A stretch of DNA of 14,948 nucleotides, from contig LARN01000035.1 of assembly GCA_000980495.1 (NCBI GenBank), forward strand, positions 1 to 14,948, read 5' to 3'. The DNA is from Acinetobacter sp. N54.MGS-139. GTDB taxonomy: Bacteria; Pseudomonadota; Gammaproteobacteria; Burkholderiales; Burkholderiaceae_F. Positions 1 through 5,743 of this stretch are shown one piece after another. The notes beneath the pieces were generated by a model. The model worked only from the letters and a program-made list of their open reading frames with translations. It searched no databases and was not told the DNA's origin. The position numbers were made by a program, and so were the translations under genes. Position 1 is the first letter of the stretch; every line of letters begins with the position of its first letter.

Positions 1-2
1 CA

Positions 3-1331
3 GATGCTCCTGTATTTACTTCTGCCGCAGACGGTTCTCTCTCCTTCCAGCCGAATAGTTCGATCTTTGTGGTGGATCCATTCGGAACCAATCAGCTGAC
101 GGATACGACTGTTTCGGAAATCAACGGAAGATCCGATGTGAACCTCGTGTCGCTTAACCCTAATCTCTCCCTGAAACTGGAAAACGTTGCAGGAGAAGGT
201 TGGTTCATTAAGCACGGAGAAATCAACTCTCAAAACTTTGTCTATCCGGAGCTTCAGGGCTGGCTCTATGACAACCCGGAAGGTTTTACAGTCGACTCTT
301 TGAATGCGGCTCAAAAATTCTTTGCTCGCGTGGACAACGAAGTTTACTTTAACCCTCAGCAGTCTCATAAACTGATTAAGGAAGCGACACAGCTCGGCTC
401 TCTGTTAGGTACTCGATTAAATACGCTCCGTGTGCGCGGAGAAAGTATGAAGAAGACGCTTTGGGAACTTCATACCGTCATGGAAAAGAAAGAACCGGGC
501 ATTTATATGTTTGGCGAGGTTGGAGGCGGTTTGTTTTTCTCAAATAACCTCGGAGGCTACCTCGGCTCTTCAAGATACCGCGCAACCTCTGAAACCGTGC
601 GCATAGGAGCCGCCGGGAAAAATGCGGCCGGTTTAAGCTGGTCTGTATCTTTTGACGGCGGTCACGTTTCCTCAAAGAGCAGACATACTGTCTTGGACGC
701 CTCAGGCAAACAAAATATTTTTGGTCTGTCCCTCTCCGTCGGCAAGAGATTCGAGAAGATCTCCGTTGCCTTAAACAGCAGCATCGGCCACTCCAGAGGA
801 AAAATTACCTCTTCCTTGCCCGGCTCGATGCAGATGGACAAACTGAAGACGCGTGTCCCTGAGACGTTATTTAACGTCGGAGGAGATGTCGCCTATGCAT
901 TGACCGAAGAACTCTCGATCGCGGCCTATCCGCAGCTTTGGGTGTTCCCGAAAGCAACCGAGAAAACATCTATCGGCTCTCAGGATGCCTTTAGGCTGAA
1001 GAATAAGGCCCAGGTGTTCGCAGAGGTGCCGTTGAGTTTGAGAGGAAGCTGGGCAGTTTCCTCTGCGACGGATACAAAAATCCGCCTTAAGGGAGAGTTG
1101 GGCGGATCGGTCAAAGTCGGGAAGCTGTCCAAGGAGTCTCGCTTGTTTGCGGTTGGAACTGAAGCAAAGGAAGATATTTCTCAGAAGAACTTCCGCCGCT
1201 GGAACGGTTTCGGAACTATGGCGGTTTCTGTGAAACAAGGACGCTTCGAAGGCAGTCTGGCTGCCTCGGCAGCAACCGGTGACGGCAAGCTCGAAGCAGC
1301 CTTGACGGCAAGAGCAAACTGGAACTTCTAA
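3..1331 (+). CDS. Autotransporter-like outer-membrane protein, C-terminal part (5' end outside window)
   Basis: The reading frame is open to the left edge (it starts DAPVFTSAADG), so the start codon and most of any passenger lie outside the window; the GTG at 69 is only an internal codon. What remains is about 442 residues. The last ~290, from about EPGIYMFGEVGGG onward, show alternating hydrophobic/polar strands with many Gly, Ser and aromatic residues. The protein ends in ARANWNF, with the terminal Phe typical of outer-membrane barrels recognised by the BAM complex. This fits the translocator domain of a type V (autotransporter) protein, with the first ~130 residues being the end of the passenger or linker. 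I see no catalytic motif in this part, so the passenger's function is unknown. It is transcribed towards mscL and ends at a hairpin terminator. Family confidence is moderate to good; an ordinary large barrel porin is less likely. Confidence 0.75.
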   Translation, partial: DAPVFTSAADGSLSFQPNSSIFVVDPFGTNQLTDTTVSEINGRSDVNLVSLNPNLSLKLENVAGEGWFIKHGEINSQNFVYPELQGWLYDNPEGFTVDSLNAAQKFFARVDNEVYFNPQQSHKLIKEATQLGSLLGTRLNTLRVRGESMKKTLWELHTVMEKKEPGIYMFGEVGGGLFFSNNLGGYLGSSRYRATSETVRIGAAGKNAAGLSWSVSFDGGHVSSKSRHTVLDASGKQNIFGLSLSVGKRFEKISVALNSSIGHSRGKITSSLPGSMQMDKLKTRVPETLFNVGGDVAYALTEELSIAAYPQLWVFPKATEKTSIGSQDAFRLKNKAQVFAEVPLSLRGSWAVSSATDTKIRLKGELGGSVKVGKLSKESRLFAVGTEAKEDISQKNFRRWNGFGTMAVSVKQGRFEGSLAASAATGDGKLEAALTARANWNF

Positions 1332-1334
1332 AAC

Positions 1335-1362
1335 AAAAGGGAGGCCGCAGCCTCCCTTCCTT
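1335..1362. terminator. Bidirectional hairpin terminator between the autotransporter gene and mscL
   Basis: The inverted repeat GGGAGGC-CGCA-GCCTCCC (1339-1345/1350-1356) has a perfect 7-bp GC-rich stem and lies between two convergent stop codons. Reading right to left it is followed by TTTTGTTTT, a good intrinsic terminator tail for mscL. Reading left to right the tail is TTCCTTCT, which is weaker. Confidence 0.8.
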
Positions 1363-1372
1363 CTATAAAGAA

Positions 1373-1834
1373 TTATTTCTTCTTGAGTTCCGCCAAAATT
1401 TCTCTTAAGAGAACGATATTTTCGGGAGTCGGAGGAGTGGCTTTTTCGGCTTCAAGCTCCAGCTTCCTGCGCATGGAGGAGAGGGCTTTCAGCATGCAGA
1501 AGATAACGAATGCCAGTAAAAGAAAGTTAATAACGGCGGTAAGGAAAGCGCCGTAGCCCAATACGTTGGCGCCGGCCTTGGTCAGTGCATCGTAAGTCAT
1601 AGGACCGGTGTAGTCGGCCGGCATCTTCATGACCCAGAAGAGATTCGTAAAATCAGGCTTGCCGATAAGGGCACCAAGGATCGGATTGATGATGTCTTTT
1701 ACCAACGAACTGATGATGTTGTTGAATGCGGCACCGACGATCACCGCGACGGCTAAGTCAACGACATTTCCTTTCGAAATGAAAGCCTGAAATTCTTTAA
1801 AGAACGTGGTGGCTTGCTTCTGAACTTTTTCCAT
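1373..1834 (-). CDS. mscL: Large-conductance mechanosensitive channel MscL
   Basis: This is a homopentameric inner-membrane channel that opens under membrane tension and releases solutes during osmotic downshock. The 153 residues match MscL in length and order. An amphipathic N-terminal helix (KQATTFFKEFQAFISKGN) leads into the strongly conserved first membrane helix VVDLAVAVIVGAAFNNIISS, which forms the pore constriction. A periplasmic loop (about 50-90, with FTNLFWVMK) follows, then the second membrane helix AFLTAVINFLLLAFVIFCMLKAL, and finally a charged cytoplasmic bundle ending PENIVLLREILAELKKK. The ATG at 1834 is preceded by GTAGAGAAAATT, a modest ribosome site. The gene is a single transcription unit: a divergent promoter region separates it from sspA and a shared terminator ends it. 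I see no odd residues. Confidence 0.96.
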   Translation of the reverse strand: MEKVQKQATTFFKEFQAFISKGNVVDLAVAVIVGAAFNNIISSLVKDIINPILGALIGKPDFTNLFWVMKMPADYTGPMTYDALTKAGANVLGYGAFLTAVINFLLLAFVIFCMLKALSSMRRKLELEAEKATPPTPENIVLLREILAELKKK

Positions 1835-1864
1835 AATTTTCTCTACTGGAGCAACGAAACTTTC

Positions 1865-1880
1865 TTAATTATGCAATTAA
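1865..1880. repeat. AT-rich inverted repeat upstream of mscL
   Basis: TTAATT-ATGC-AATTAA is a perfect 6-bp inverted repeat in the mscL/sspA divergent gap, about 30 bases upstream of the mscL start. On the minus strand it overlaps a CATAAT that could be a -10 box for mscL, but no convincing -35 box is seen. It could be an operator or chance in AT-rich DNA. Confidence 0.3.
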
Positions 1881-1951
1881 AAATTCCTCAAAATTAAGGC
1901 AGAGGTTTATTTTGGGAGTTCGTTGGGAGACAAGGCTTTACGGGCAAAAAT

Positions 1952-1980
1952 TTGGGATTTTCTTCCTAATCGTTTAAAAT
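1952..1980 (+). promoter_or_regulatory. Predicted sigma-70 promoter of sspA-sspB
   Basis: TTGGGA (1952-1957), a 17-base spacer and TAAAAT (1975-1980) give a start near 1987 and a ~47-base leader. A TTGACA at 1990-1995 is also present, but it has no -10 box at proper spacing before the ATG at 2034, so it probably lies in the leader by chance. Confidence 0.5.
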
Positions 1981-2033
1981 CTTAGGGCCTTGACATTTTG
2001 ATTTATTTATATTTTTTTAAGAGAGAACGGCCT

Positions 2034-2639
2034 ATGATGGTTCTTTACTCAGGCAGCACTGATCCTTTTTCTCAGCGTTGCCGCTTTGTGCTTTTCGAAA
2101 AAGGAATGGATTTTGAAATCCGTGACATTGATCTCTATCACAAGCCTGAAGACATCAATGTGATGAACCCCTATGGCGAAGTTCCGATCCTGGTTGAAAG
2201 AGATCTCGTTCTTTACGAATCAAACATCATCAACGAATACATCGATGAGCGTTTTCCTCATCCTCAGCTGATGCCGCCTGATCCGGTTGAAAGAGCCAGA
2301 ACTCGTCTTCTGTTGTTCAACCTCGAACGTGAGATCTTCAAGCACGTTCACACTTTGGAAAACAGAGCCAGCTCCGACGAAGCTCGTGTTAAGGCGAGAG
2401 AAGCCATCCGAGATCAGCTGACAGGTTTGGCACCGGCTGTTGCAAAAAAGAAATACCTCATGGGAGATGAGTTCTCCATGCTGGATATTGCACTTGCCCC
2501 GCTTCTGTGGCGTTTGAACTACTACGGTATCGAACTTCCTCCTGCCGGAATGCCTGTCCAGAAGTACGCCGAAAGAGTTTTCTCTCGTCCTGCCTTCATT
2601 GAAGCTCTGACTCCGTCTGAAAGAGTGATGCGCAAGTAG
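2034..2639 (+). CDS. sspA: Stringent starvation protein A (glutathione S-transferase-like)
   Basis: SspA binds RNA polymerase and adjusts transcription in stationary phase and stress. It has a glutathione S-transferase fold without the enzyme activity. The 201 residues start MMVLYSGSTDPFSQRCRFVL, a thioredoxin-fold N-terminal domain. The segment NPYGEVPILVERDLVLYESN with IINEYIDERFPHPQLMP is the classic SspA/GST signature, and a helical C-terminal domain follows to residue 201. An in-frame TTG at 1998 would add 12 residues (IYLYFFKRERP). I prefer the ATG at 2034 because GAGAG at 2021-2025 sits 8 bases upstream, the family begins at MxxLYSG, and the extension would reach close to the predicted promoter. 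The gene is 10 bases from sspB, the usual operon. Confidence 0.95.
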   Translation: MMVLYSGSTDPFSQRCRFVLFEKGMDFEIRDIDLYHKPEDINVMNPYGEVPILVERDLVLYESNIINEYIDERFPHPQLMPPDPVERARTRLLLFNLEREIFKHVHTLENRASSDEARVKAREAIRDQLTGLAPAVAKKKYLMGDEFSMLDIALAPLLWRLNYYGIELPPAGMPVQKYAERVFSRPAFIEALTPSERVMRK

Positions 2640-2649
2640 AAGAAAGAGA

Positions 2650-3036
2650 ATGGCCAATTTACCTTCAATGACTCCGTACCTCATTCGCGCTTTTTACGAA
2701 TGGAGCGTGGACAACGATTTCACTCCCCAGCTTTCTGTTTTGGCTGAACCGGAGGATTATCGCGTCATTGTGCCGTCCAACTATGTGACGAACAATGAAA
2801 TTGTCCTCAATATTTCTCCGACTGCGTGCGACAGCCTGCAGCTTGGAAATGACGTGATCACCTTTAAGGCCCGATTTGCCGGAAAGGTTGAGTCCATCTC
2901 CATTCCTGTTGATCGAGTTAAGGCGATCTTCATCCGCGAGGAAGGATACGGTATGCGTTTTGATGTTGAACCCATGAAAAAGCCGAAGATGAGCGGGGAT
3001 CAACCGAAACGCGGGTTTGTGAAAGTAGAGGACTAA
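2650..3036 (+). CDS. sspB: ClpXP protease specificity-enhancing factor SspB
   Basis: SspB is the cytoplasmic adaptor that binds ssrA tags on stalled-ribosome products and delivers them to ClpXP. The 128 residues begin MANLPSMTPYLIRAFYEWSVDNDFTP, the conserved dimer and tag-binding start of the family. The body includes VIVPSNYVTNNEIVLNISP, LQLGNDVITFKARFAGK and the strand SISIPVDRVKAIFIREEGYGMRF, which build the substrate-binding barrel. In well-studied SspB a flexible tail ends in a short ClpX-binding peptide. Here the tail is short (about 107-128) and ends GFVKVED, so that peptide is only loosely recognisable. It is translated just after sspA, with a weak AGAAAGAG ribosome site. Confidence 0.95.
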   Translation: MANLPSMTPYLIRAFYEWSVDNDFTPQLSVLAEPEDYRVIVPSNYVTNNEIVLNISPTACDSLQLGNDVITFKARFAGKVESISIPVDRVKAIFIREEGYGMRFDVEPMKKPKMSGDQPKRGFVKVED

Positions 3037-3050
3037 AATCCTCATTTCTT
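3028..3050 (+). terminator. Possible weak terminator after sspB
   Basis: GAGGA-CTAAAA-TCCTC (3028-3032/3039-3043) overlaps the sspB stop codon and is followed by ATTTCTT. The 5-bp stem and broken T-tract make this a weak candidate, so read-through into the tRNA-Thr region is possible. Confidence 0.3.
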
Positions 3051-3078
3051 ACTTCTCTTTACTTCTCGAGGCCTGAGT

Positions 3079-3108
3079 TAAACACAAACTCGAAAAAATG
3101 TGCAGAAT
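3079..3108 (+). promoter_or_regulatory. Possible promoter of tRNA-Thr copy 1
   Basis: CAGAAT (3103-3108) lies 15 bases before the tRNA, where copy 2 has the better TAGAAT (3585-3590). A -35 box is poor in both copies (TAAACA here and TCAACA in copy 2, spacer 18). It is supported mainly by position and conservation between the copies. Confidence 0.35.
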
Positions 3109-3123
3109 TCAGGTTCTCGGTTT

Positions 3124-3198
3124 GCCCGCTTAGCTCAGTGGTAGAGCAACCGCCTTGTAAGCGGTAGGTCGTCTGTTCAAGTCAGTCAGTGGGCACCA
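3124..3198 (+). tRNA. tRNA-Thr (anticodon UGU), copy 1
   Basis: It folds as a 75-base cloverleaf with an encoded CCA. Acceptor GCCCGCT/AGTGGGC has one G-U pair, the D stem is GCTC/GAGC, and the anticodon stem is ACCGC/GCGGT with loop CTTGTAA, giving anticodon UGU (reads ACA, Thr). The T arm is GTCTG-TTCAAGT-CAGTC. That stem contains a U-U opposition at pair 50-64, which is unusual and is shared by both copies. A terminator follows at 3239-3268. Confidence 0.92.
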
Positions 3199-3238
3199 CC
3201 AAATTCTTGTTCTCGTCAAAAAACTCTGAGGAGAACCG

Positions 3239-3268
3239 AAAAAAGCTCCGTTGATCGGGGCTTTTTTT
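3239..3268 (+). terminator. Intrinsic terminator after tRNA-Thr copy 1
   Basis: AAGCTCCG-TTGAT-CGGGGCTT (one G-U pair) is followed by a run of T up to 3268. The preceding A-run extends the stem. The structure is the same as in the second cassette. Confidence 0.9.
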
Positions 3269-3428
3269 ACACATTCAAAAAGCGATAAAGCTCTCTCGCT
3301 TCCTGACGTTCATGGTCTAGTACAGCTTCGGCGTTTTCTCGAGTAATCGATTTAACGTCCTTTTGGAATGAGATTTTGAAAATGGAGGTTTTAATATTCC
3401 AATCGACAGTGAATGCAAAAGGTAATGT
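3267..3428 (-). pseudogene. Possible coding remnant between the tRNA-Thr cassettes
   Basis: On the minus strand an open stretch of about 53 codons ends at a TAA at 3267-3269 and reads TVDWNIKTSIFKISFQ, then KDVKSITRENAEAVLDHERQ and EARELYRFLNV. It has no ATG and begins after an in-frame TAG at 3429-3431. A neighbouring frame stays open further upstream to about 3505, which would fit a frameshifted relic. The composition looks protein-like (charged helix at the end), but I recognise no family. The stop codon sits inside the tRNA terminator. The rest of 3429-3535 shows nothing I can name. It may be chance. Confidence 0.25.
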
Positions 3429-3560
3429 CTAGACAAAAATGATAGGTTTTGATCTTCCTATCCTCTCTTCTGATGTCTAAGAGACATTGCCGAGCGAGAG
3501 CTCCTTAAAGGAGGGAGTGCTCCGGCGTTCTTACATCTTTTTACTTCTTGGGGCCTGGGC

Positions 3561-3590
3561 TCAACACAAACCCAAAAAAATGTGTAGAAT
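3561..3590 (+). promoter_or_regulatory. Possible promoter of tRNA-Thr copy 2
   Basis: TCAACA (3561-3566), an 18-base spacer and TAGAAT (3585-3590) lie 15 bases before the tRNA. The -10 box is good and the -35 box poor. The covarying hairpin overlaps the -35 region. Confidence 0.4.
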
Positions 3591-3605
3591 TCAGGTTCTC
3601 GGTTA

Positions 3606-3680
3606 GCCCGCTTAGCTCAGTGGTAGAGCAACCGCCTTGTAAGCGGTAGGTCGTCTGTTCAAGTCAGTCAGTGGGCACCA
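3606..3680 (+). tRNA. tRNA-Thr (anticodon UGU), copy 2
   Basis: It is identical over all 75 bases to the copy at 3124-3198, including the encoded CCA and the U-U opposition in the T stem. Its loop CTTGTAA gives anticodon UGU. A terminator shared with prmC follows. Confidence 0.92.
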
Positions 3681-3719
3681 TCAAATTCCTGTTCTCGTCA
3701 GAGATTCTGAGGAGGATGT

Positions 3720-3747
3720 AAAAAAGCTCCGTGAATCGGGGCTTTTT
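3720..3747. terminator. Bidirectional terminator between tRNA-Thr copy 2 and prmC
   Basis: AAGCTCCG-TGAAT-CGGGGCTT (3724-3731/3737-3744) is flanked by six A on the left and five T on the right. It therefore works for the tRNA on the plus strand and for prmC, which stops at 3759 on the minus strand. Confidence 0.85.
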
Positions 3748-3758
3748 CCATATCTAGA

Positions 3759-4562
3759 CTAGGCCTTCAGCCAAGCCGTGAAGCGAGGGTTGTTTCCGTA
3801 GTCCCGGAACGTCGAGGCTCCTTTAAATCCGTTTTCTTCAAAGATGCCCCGAACGGCCTCTCCTTGATTCCAACCGTGTTCAAAAGCGATTACTTGTACC
3901 TCCGGCGCCTTTCTCTTTATCTGCGGAAGAATGCTTCTATACGCAATTAAACCGTCGGATTCGTCGGTTAAAGCGCTTCTCGGTTCATAGCGAAGGGCGT
4001 CTAAATGTTTGTCGTCCCCTTCGATGTAAGGCGGGTTAGAGATGACAGCGTCAAAAGATAATTCAGCCGGATAAGGATCCAGCCAGGGACCTTGAACAAG
4101 TTTGACTTCGGCGCCTAGCGCCTTGCAGTTGGCTTTGGCGACATTCAAGGCACTTCCCGAGAGATCTGAGGCCCATACGGTGAGATCAGGACGTTCTAAG
4201 GCTACGGTGGCGGCAATGCAGCCTGAACCCGTGCCCAAGTCGCAGACAAGACCGTTTTTGGGAAGATGTTCGATGAGCCACTCGACGAGACACTCAGTGT
4301 CAGGCCGCGGAATCAGCACCGACGGATTGACAAGAAAAGGGCGTCCGAAGAATTCCTGAGTACCAAGAAGGTAGGGGAGCGGGACACCCTCAGAGCGTTT
4401 TTTTGCGATGTCGTTAAGTTTGTTTGCTTCGTCGGAAGAAAGAACTCGATCGCCGTGAATGAGCTGCGCGGCTTTATTCATTCCGCACACGTGCTCCAGT
4501 ATGAAACTCTTATCAATCGAATCCAGTGAGCTGGAGAGCAGCCATTCACGGACGGTCGTCAA
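3759..4562 (-). CDS. prmC: Peptide chain release factor N5-glutamine methyltransferase PrmC (HemK)
   Basis: PrmC methylates the glutamine of the GGQ motif in RF1 and RF2 using S-adenosylmethionine, which raises their peptide-release activity. The 267 residues show a small helical N-terminal domain (1-60), then the family segment PLPYLLGTQEFFGRPF and IPRPDTE (61-90). The SAM-binding loop DLGTGSGCIA is at 108-117, and NPPYI at about 176-180 grips the target glutamine. The start codon is TTG at 4562. AAGGAG lies 7 bases upstream, inside the last codons of prfA, whose stop is only 2 bases away, so translation is probably coupled. It sits directly downstream of prfA, its substrate's gene, as in many proteobacteria. 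Confidence 0.96.
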   Translation of the reverse strand: MTTVREWLLSSSLDSIDKSFILEHVCGMNKAAQLIHGDRVLSSDEANKLNDIAKKRSEGVPLPYLLGTQEFFGRPFLVNPSVLIPRPDTECLVEWLIEHLPKNGLVCDLGTGSGCIAATVALERPDLTVWASDLSGSALNVAKANCKALGAEVKLVQGPWLDPYPAELSFDAVISNPPYIEGDDKHLDALRYEPRSALTDESDGLIAYRSILPQIKRKAPEVQVIAFEHGWNQGEAVRGIFEENGFKGASTFRDYGNNPRFTAWLKA

Positions 4563-4564
4563 AG

Positions 4565-5647
4565 TTATTCTCCTTCGGCAAGAGCTGCTAACTGTTCGGC
4601 TTGATGTTCGGTTGTGAGCGGAGAAATCAGGCAGTCGAGATCTCCGTCCATGATCGAATCAAGTTTGTAAAGCGTCAGGTTGATGCGATGGTCCGTAACT
4701 CTGCCCTGCGGGTAGTTATAAGTGCGGATACGTTCGCTTCTGTCTCCGGAACCGATCAGAGATTTGCGCATGCTCGATTCCTTGGCCTGAACTTCGGCGA
4801 CTTGGGCAGCATGAATACGAGAGATCAGAACGCCCATGGCTCGCTCTTTGTTCTTATGCTGGCTTCGTTCGTCCTGACACTCAACTACAATGCCGGTAGG
4901 AAGATGCGTGATTCGAACAGCACTTTCTGTTTTCTGAATGTGCTGACCGCCGGCGCCGGAGGCACGGTAAACGTCAATTCTGAGCTCGGATGGATCGATG
5001 ACGACATCGCCGATTTCGTCAGCTTCTGGAAGTACGGCAACTGTGCATGCAGAGGTATGTACACGTCCCTGAGATTCGGTTTCCGGTACGCGCTGAACAC
5101 GATGTCCGCCGCTTTCAAACTTCAGTTTGGAATATGCACCTTGGCCCACGATTTTCACAACGATTTCTTTGTAGCCGCCTAAGTCGGAAGGGCTGGCAGA
5201 GACAAATTCCACCTGCCATTTCTGACGTTCGGCATAGCGGGAATACATTCTGAACAAATCTCCGGCAAAGAGTGCGGACTCGTCACCGCCTGTGCCGGCG
5301 CGGATTTCCAGATAGATGTTTTTATCATCGTTAGGATCTTTCGGAAGCAGGAGGATTTCTAATTCAGAAGAAATCTGCTCGATTGCCTTCTTGGCCGCTT
5401 TGATTTCCTCAGATGCGAATTCCTTCATCTCTTCATCGGAAAGCATTTCCTCGGCAGCAGCAAGGTCTTCTTCTGCCCGCTCGTATTCCTTAGCCTTTAA
5501 AACGACAGGTTCAATTTCCGCACGTTCTTTGGAGAGTGCTCGGAATTGGTCCATATTAGATGTGACATCGGGGTCTTGAAGATTCTGATCGATTTCTTCA
5601 AGTCGTCTGACCAGTTGGGTCAGCTTGGAGCGCATTGTGTCTTTCAT
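4565..5647 (-). CDS. prfA: Peptide chain release factor 1 (RF1)
   Basis: RF1 reads UAA and UAG stop codons in the ribosomal A site and triggers release of the finished protein. It has 360 residues, the normal length. The first ~100 residues form the helical domain 1. The stop-codon recognition tripeptide PET is at 188-190 in [16 protein letters not shown] (PxT type, so RF1 rather than the SPF type of RF2). The catalytic GGQ is at 233-235 in [16 protein letters not shown], and its Gln is the target of PrmC encoded next door. The ATG at 5647 and the one at 5635 are both possible and neither has a strong ribosome site; I kept the longer. An intrinsic terminator separates it from hemA upstream. 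Confidence 0.97.
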   Translation of the reverse strand: MKDTMRSKLTQLVRRLEEIDQNLQDPDVTSNMDQFRALSKERAEIEPVVLKAKEYERAEEDLAAAEEMLSDEEMKEFASEEIKAAKKAIEQISSELEILLLPKDPNDDKNIYLEIRAGTGGDESALFAGDLFRMYSRYAERQKWQVEFVSASPSDLGGYKEIVVKIVGQGAYSKLKFESGGHRVQRVPETESQGRVHTSACTVAVLPEADEIGDVVIDPSELRIDVYRASGAGGQHIQKTESAVRITHLPTGIVVECQDERSQHKNKERAMGVLISRIHAAQVAEVQAKESSMRKSLIGSGDRSERIRTYNYPQGRVTDHRINLTLYKLDSIMDGDLDCLISPLTTEHQAEQLAALAEGE

Positions 5648-5696
5648 GTCCGTATTTTTAGCCGAGTTCGTTCGATTTTAGTTGAAATATCAACAC

Positions 5697-5719
5697 AAAA
5701 AGCCTTCAAAAGTGAAGGC
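5697..5719 (-). terminator. Intrinsic terminator or attenuator between hemA and prfA
   Basis: On the minus strand GCCTTCA-CTTT-TGAAGGC (5719-5713/5708-5702) forms a perfect 7-bp stem followed by TTTTT. It lies 25 bases after the hemA stop and 50 bases before prfA. It should at least partly uncouple prfA-prmC from hemA transcription. I found no clear promoter for prfA in 5648-5690. Confidence 0.75.
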
Positions 5720-5743
5720 AGGTATTGTTGAATTGTCGCACAG

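Larger units (their letters stand above)
3054..3268 (+). repeat. Direct repeat copy 1: hairpin/promoter + tRNA-Thr + terminator cassette
   Basis: This segment matches 3536-3747 at an offset of 482 bases: a ~55-base upstream hairpin and promoter region, an identical 75-base tRNA, a ~40-base trailer and the terminator. Upstream and trailer parts differ by scattered substitutions, while the tRNA is identical. It is best explained as duplication of one transcription unit. Confidence 0.85.
3536..3747 (+). repeat. Direct repeat copy 2: hairpin/promoter + tRNA-Thr + terminator cassette
   Basis: This is the second copy of the cassette at 3054-3268. The upstream stem is TTGGG/CCCAA (3548-3552/3571-3575) where copy 1 has TCGAG/CTCGA (3066-3070/3089-3093), so two base pairs changed on both sides. 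The -10 candidate is TAGAAT (3585-3590). Confidence 0.85.

Noticed and set aside
1990..1995. TTGACA as -35 box of sspA
   Set aside because: No -10 box lies at 16-18 bases, and an upstream pair with 17-base spacing explains the gene better.
1998..2033. TTG start extending sspA by 12 residues
   Set aside because: It has no ribosome site and lies close to the predicted transcription start; the ATG at 2034 fits the family.
3054..3747. tRNA-Thr repeats as attachment sites of an integrated element
   Set aside because: The repeats are complete tRNA units only 482 bases apart and the spacer holds no integrase or other element gene.
4601..5182. 193-residue open frame on the plus strand within prfA
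   Set aside because: It is opposite a fully conserved prfA, resembles no family, and has no ribosome site worth noting.
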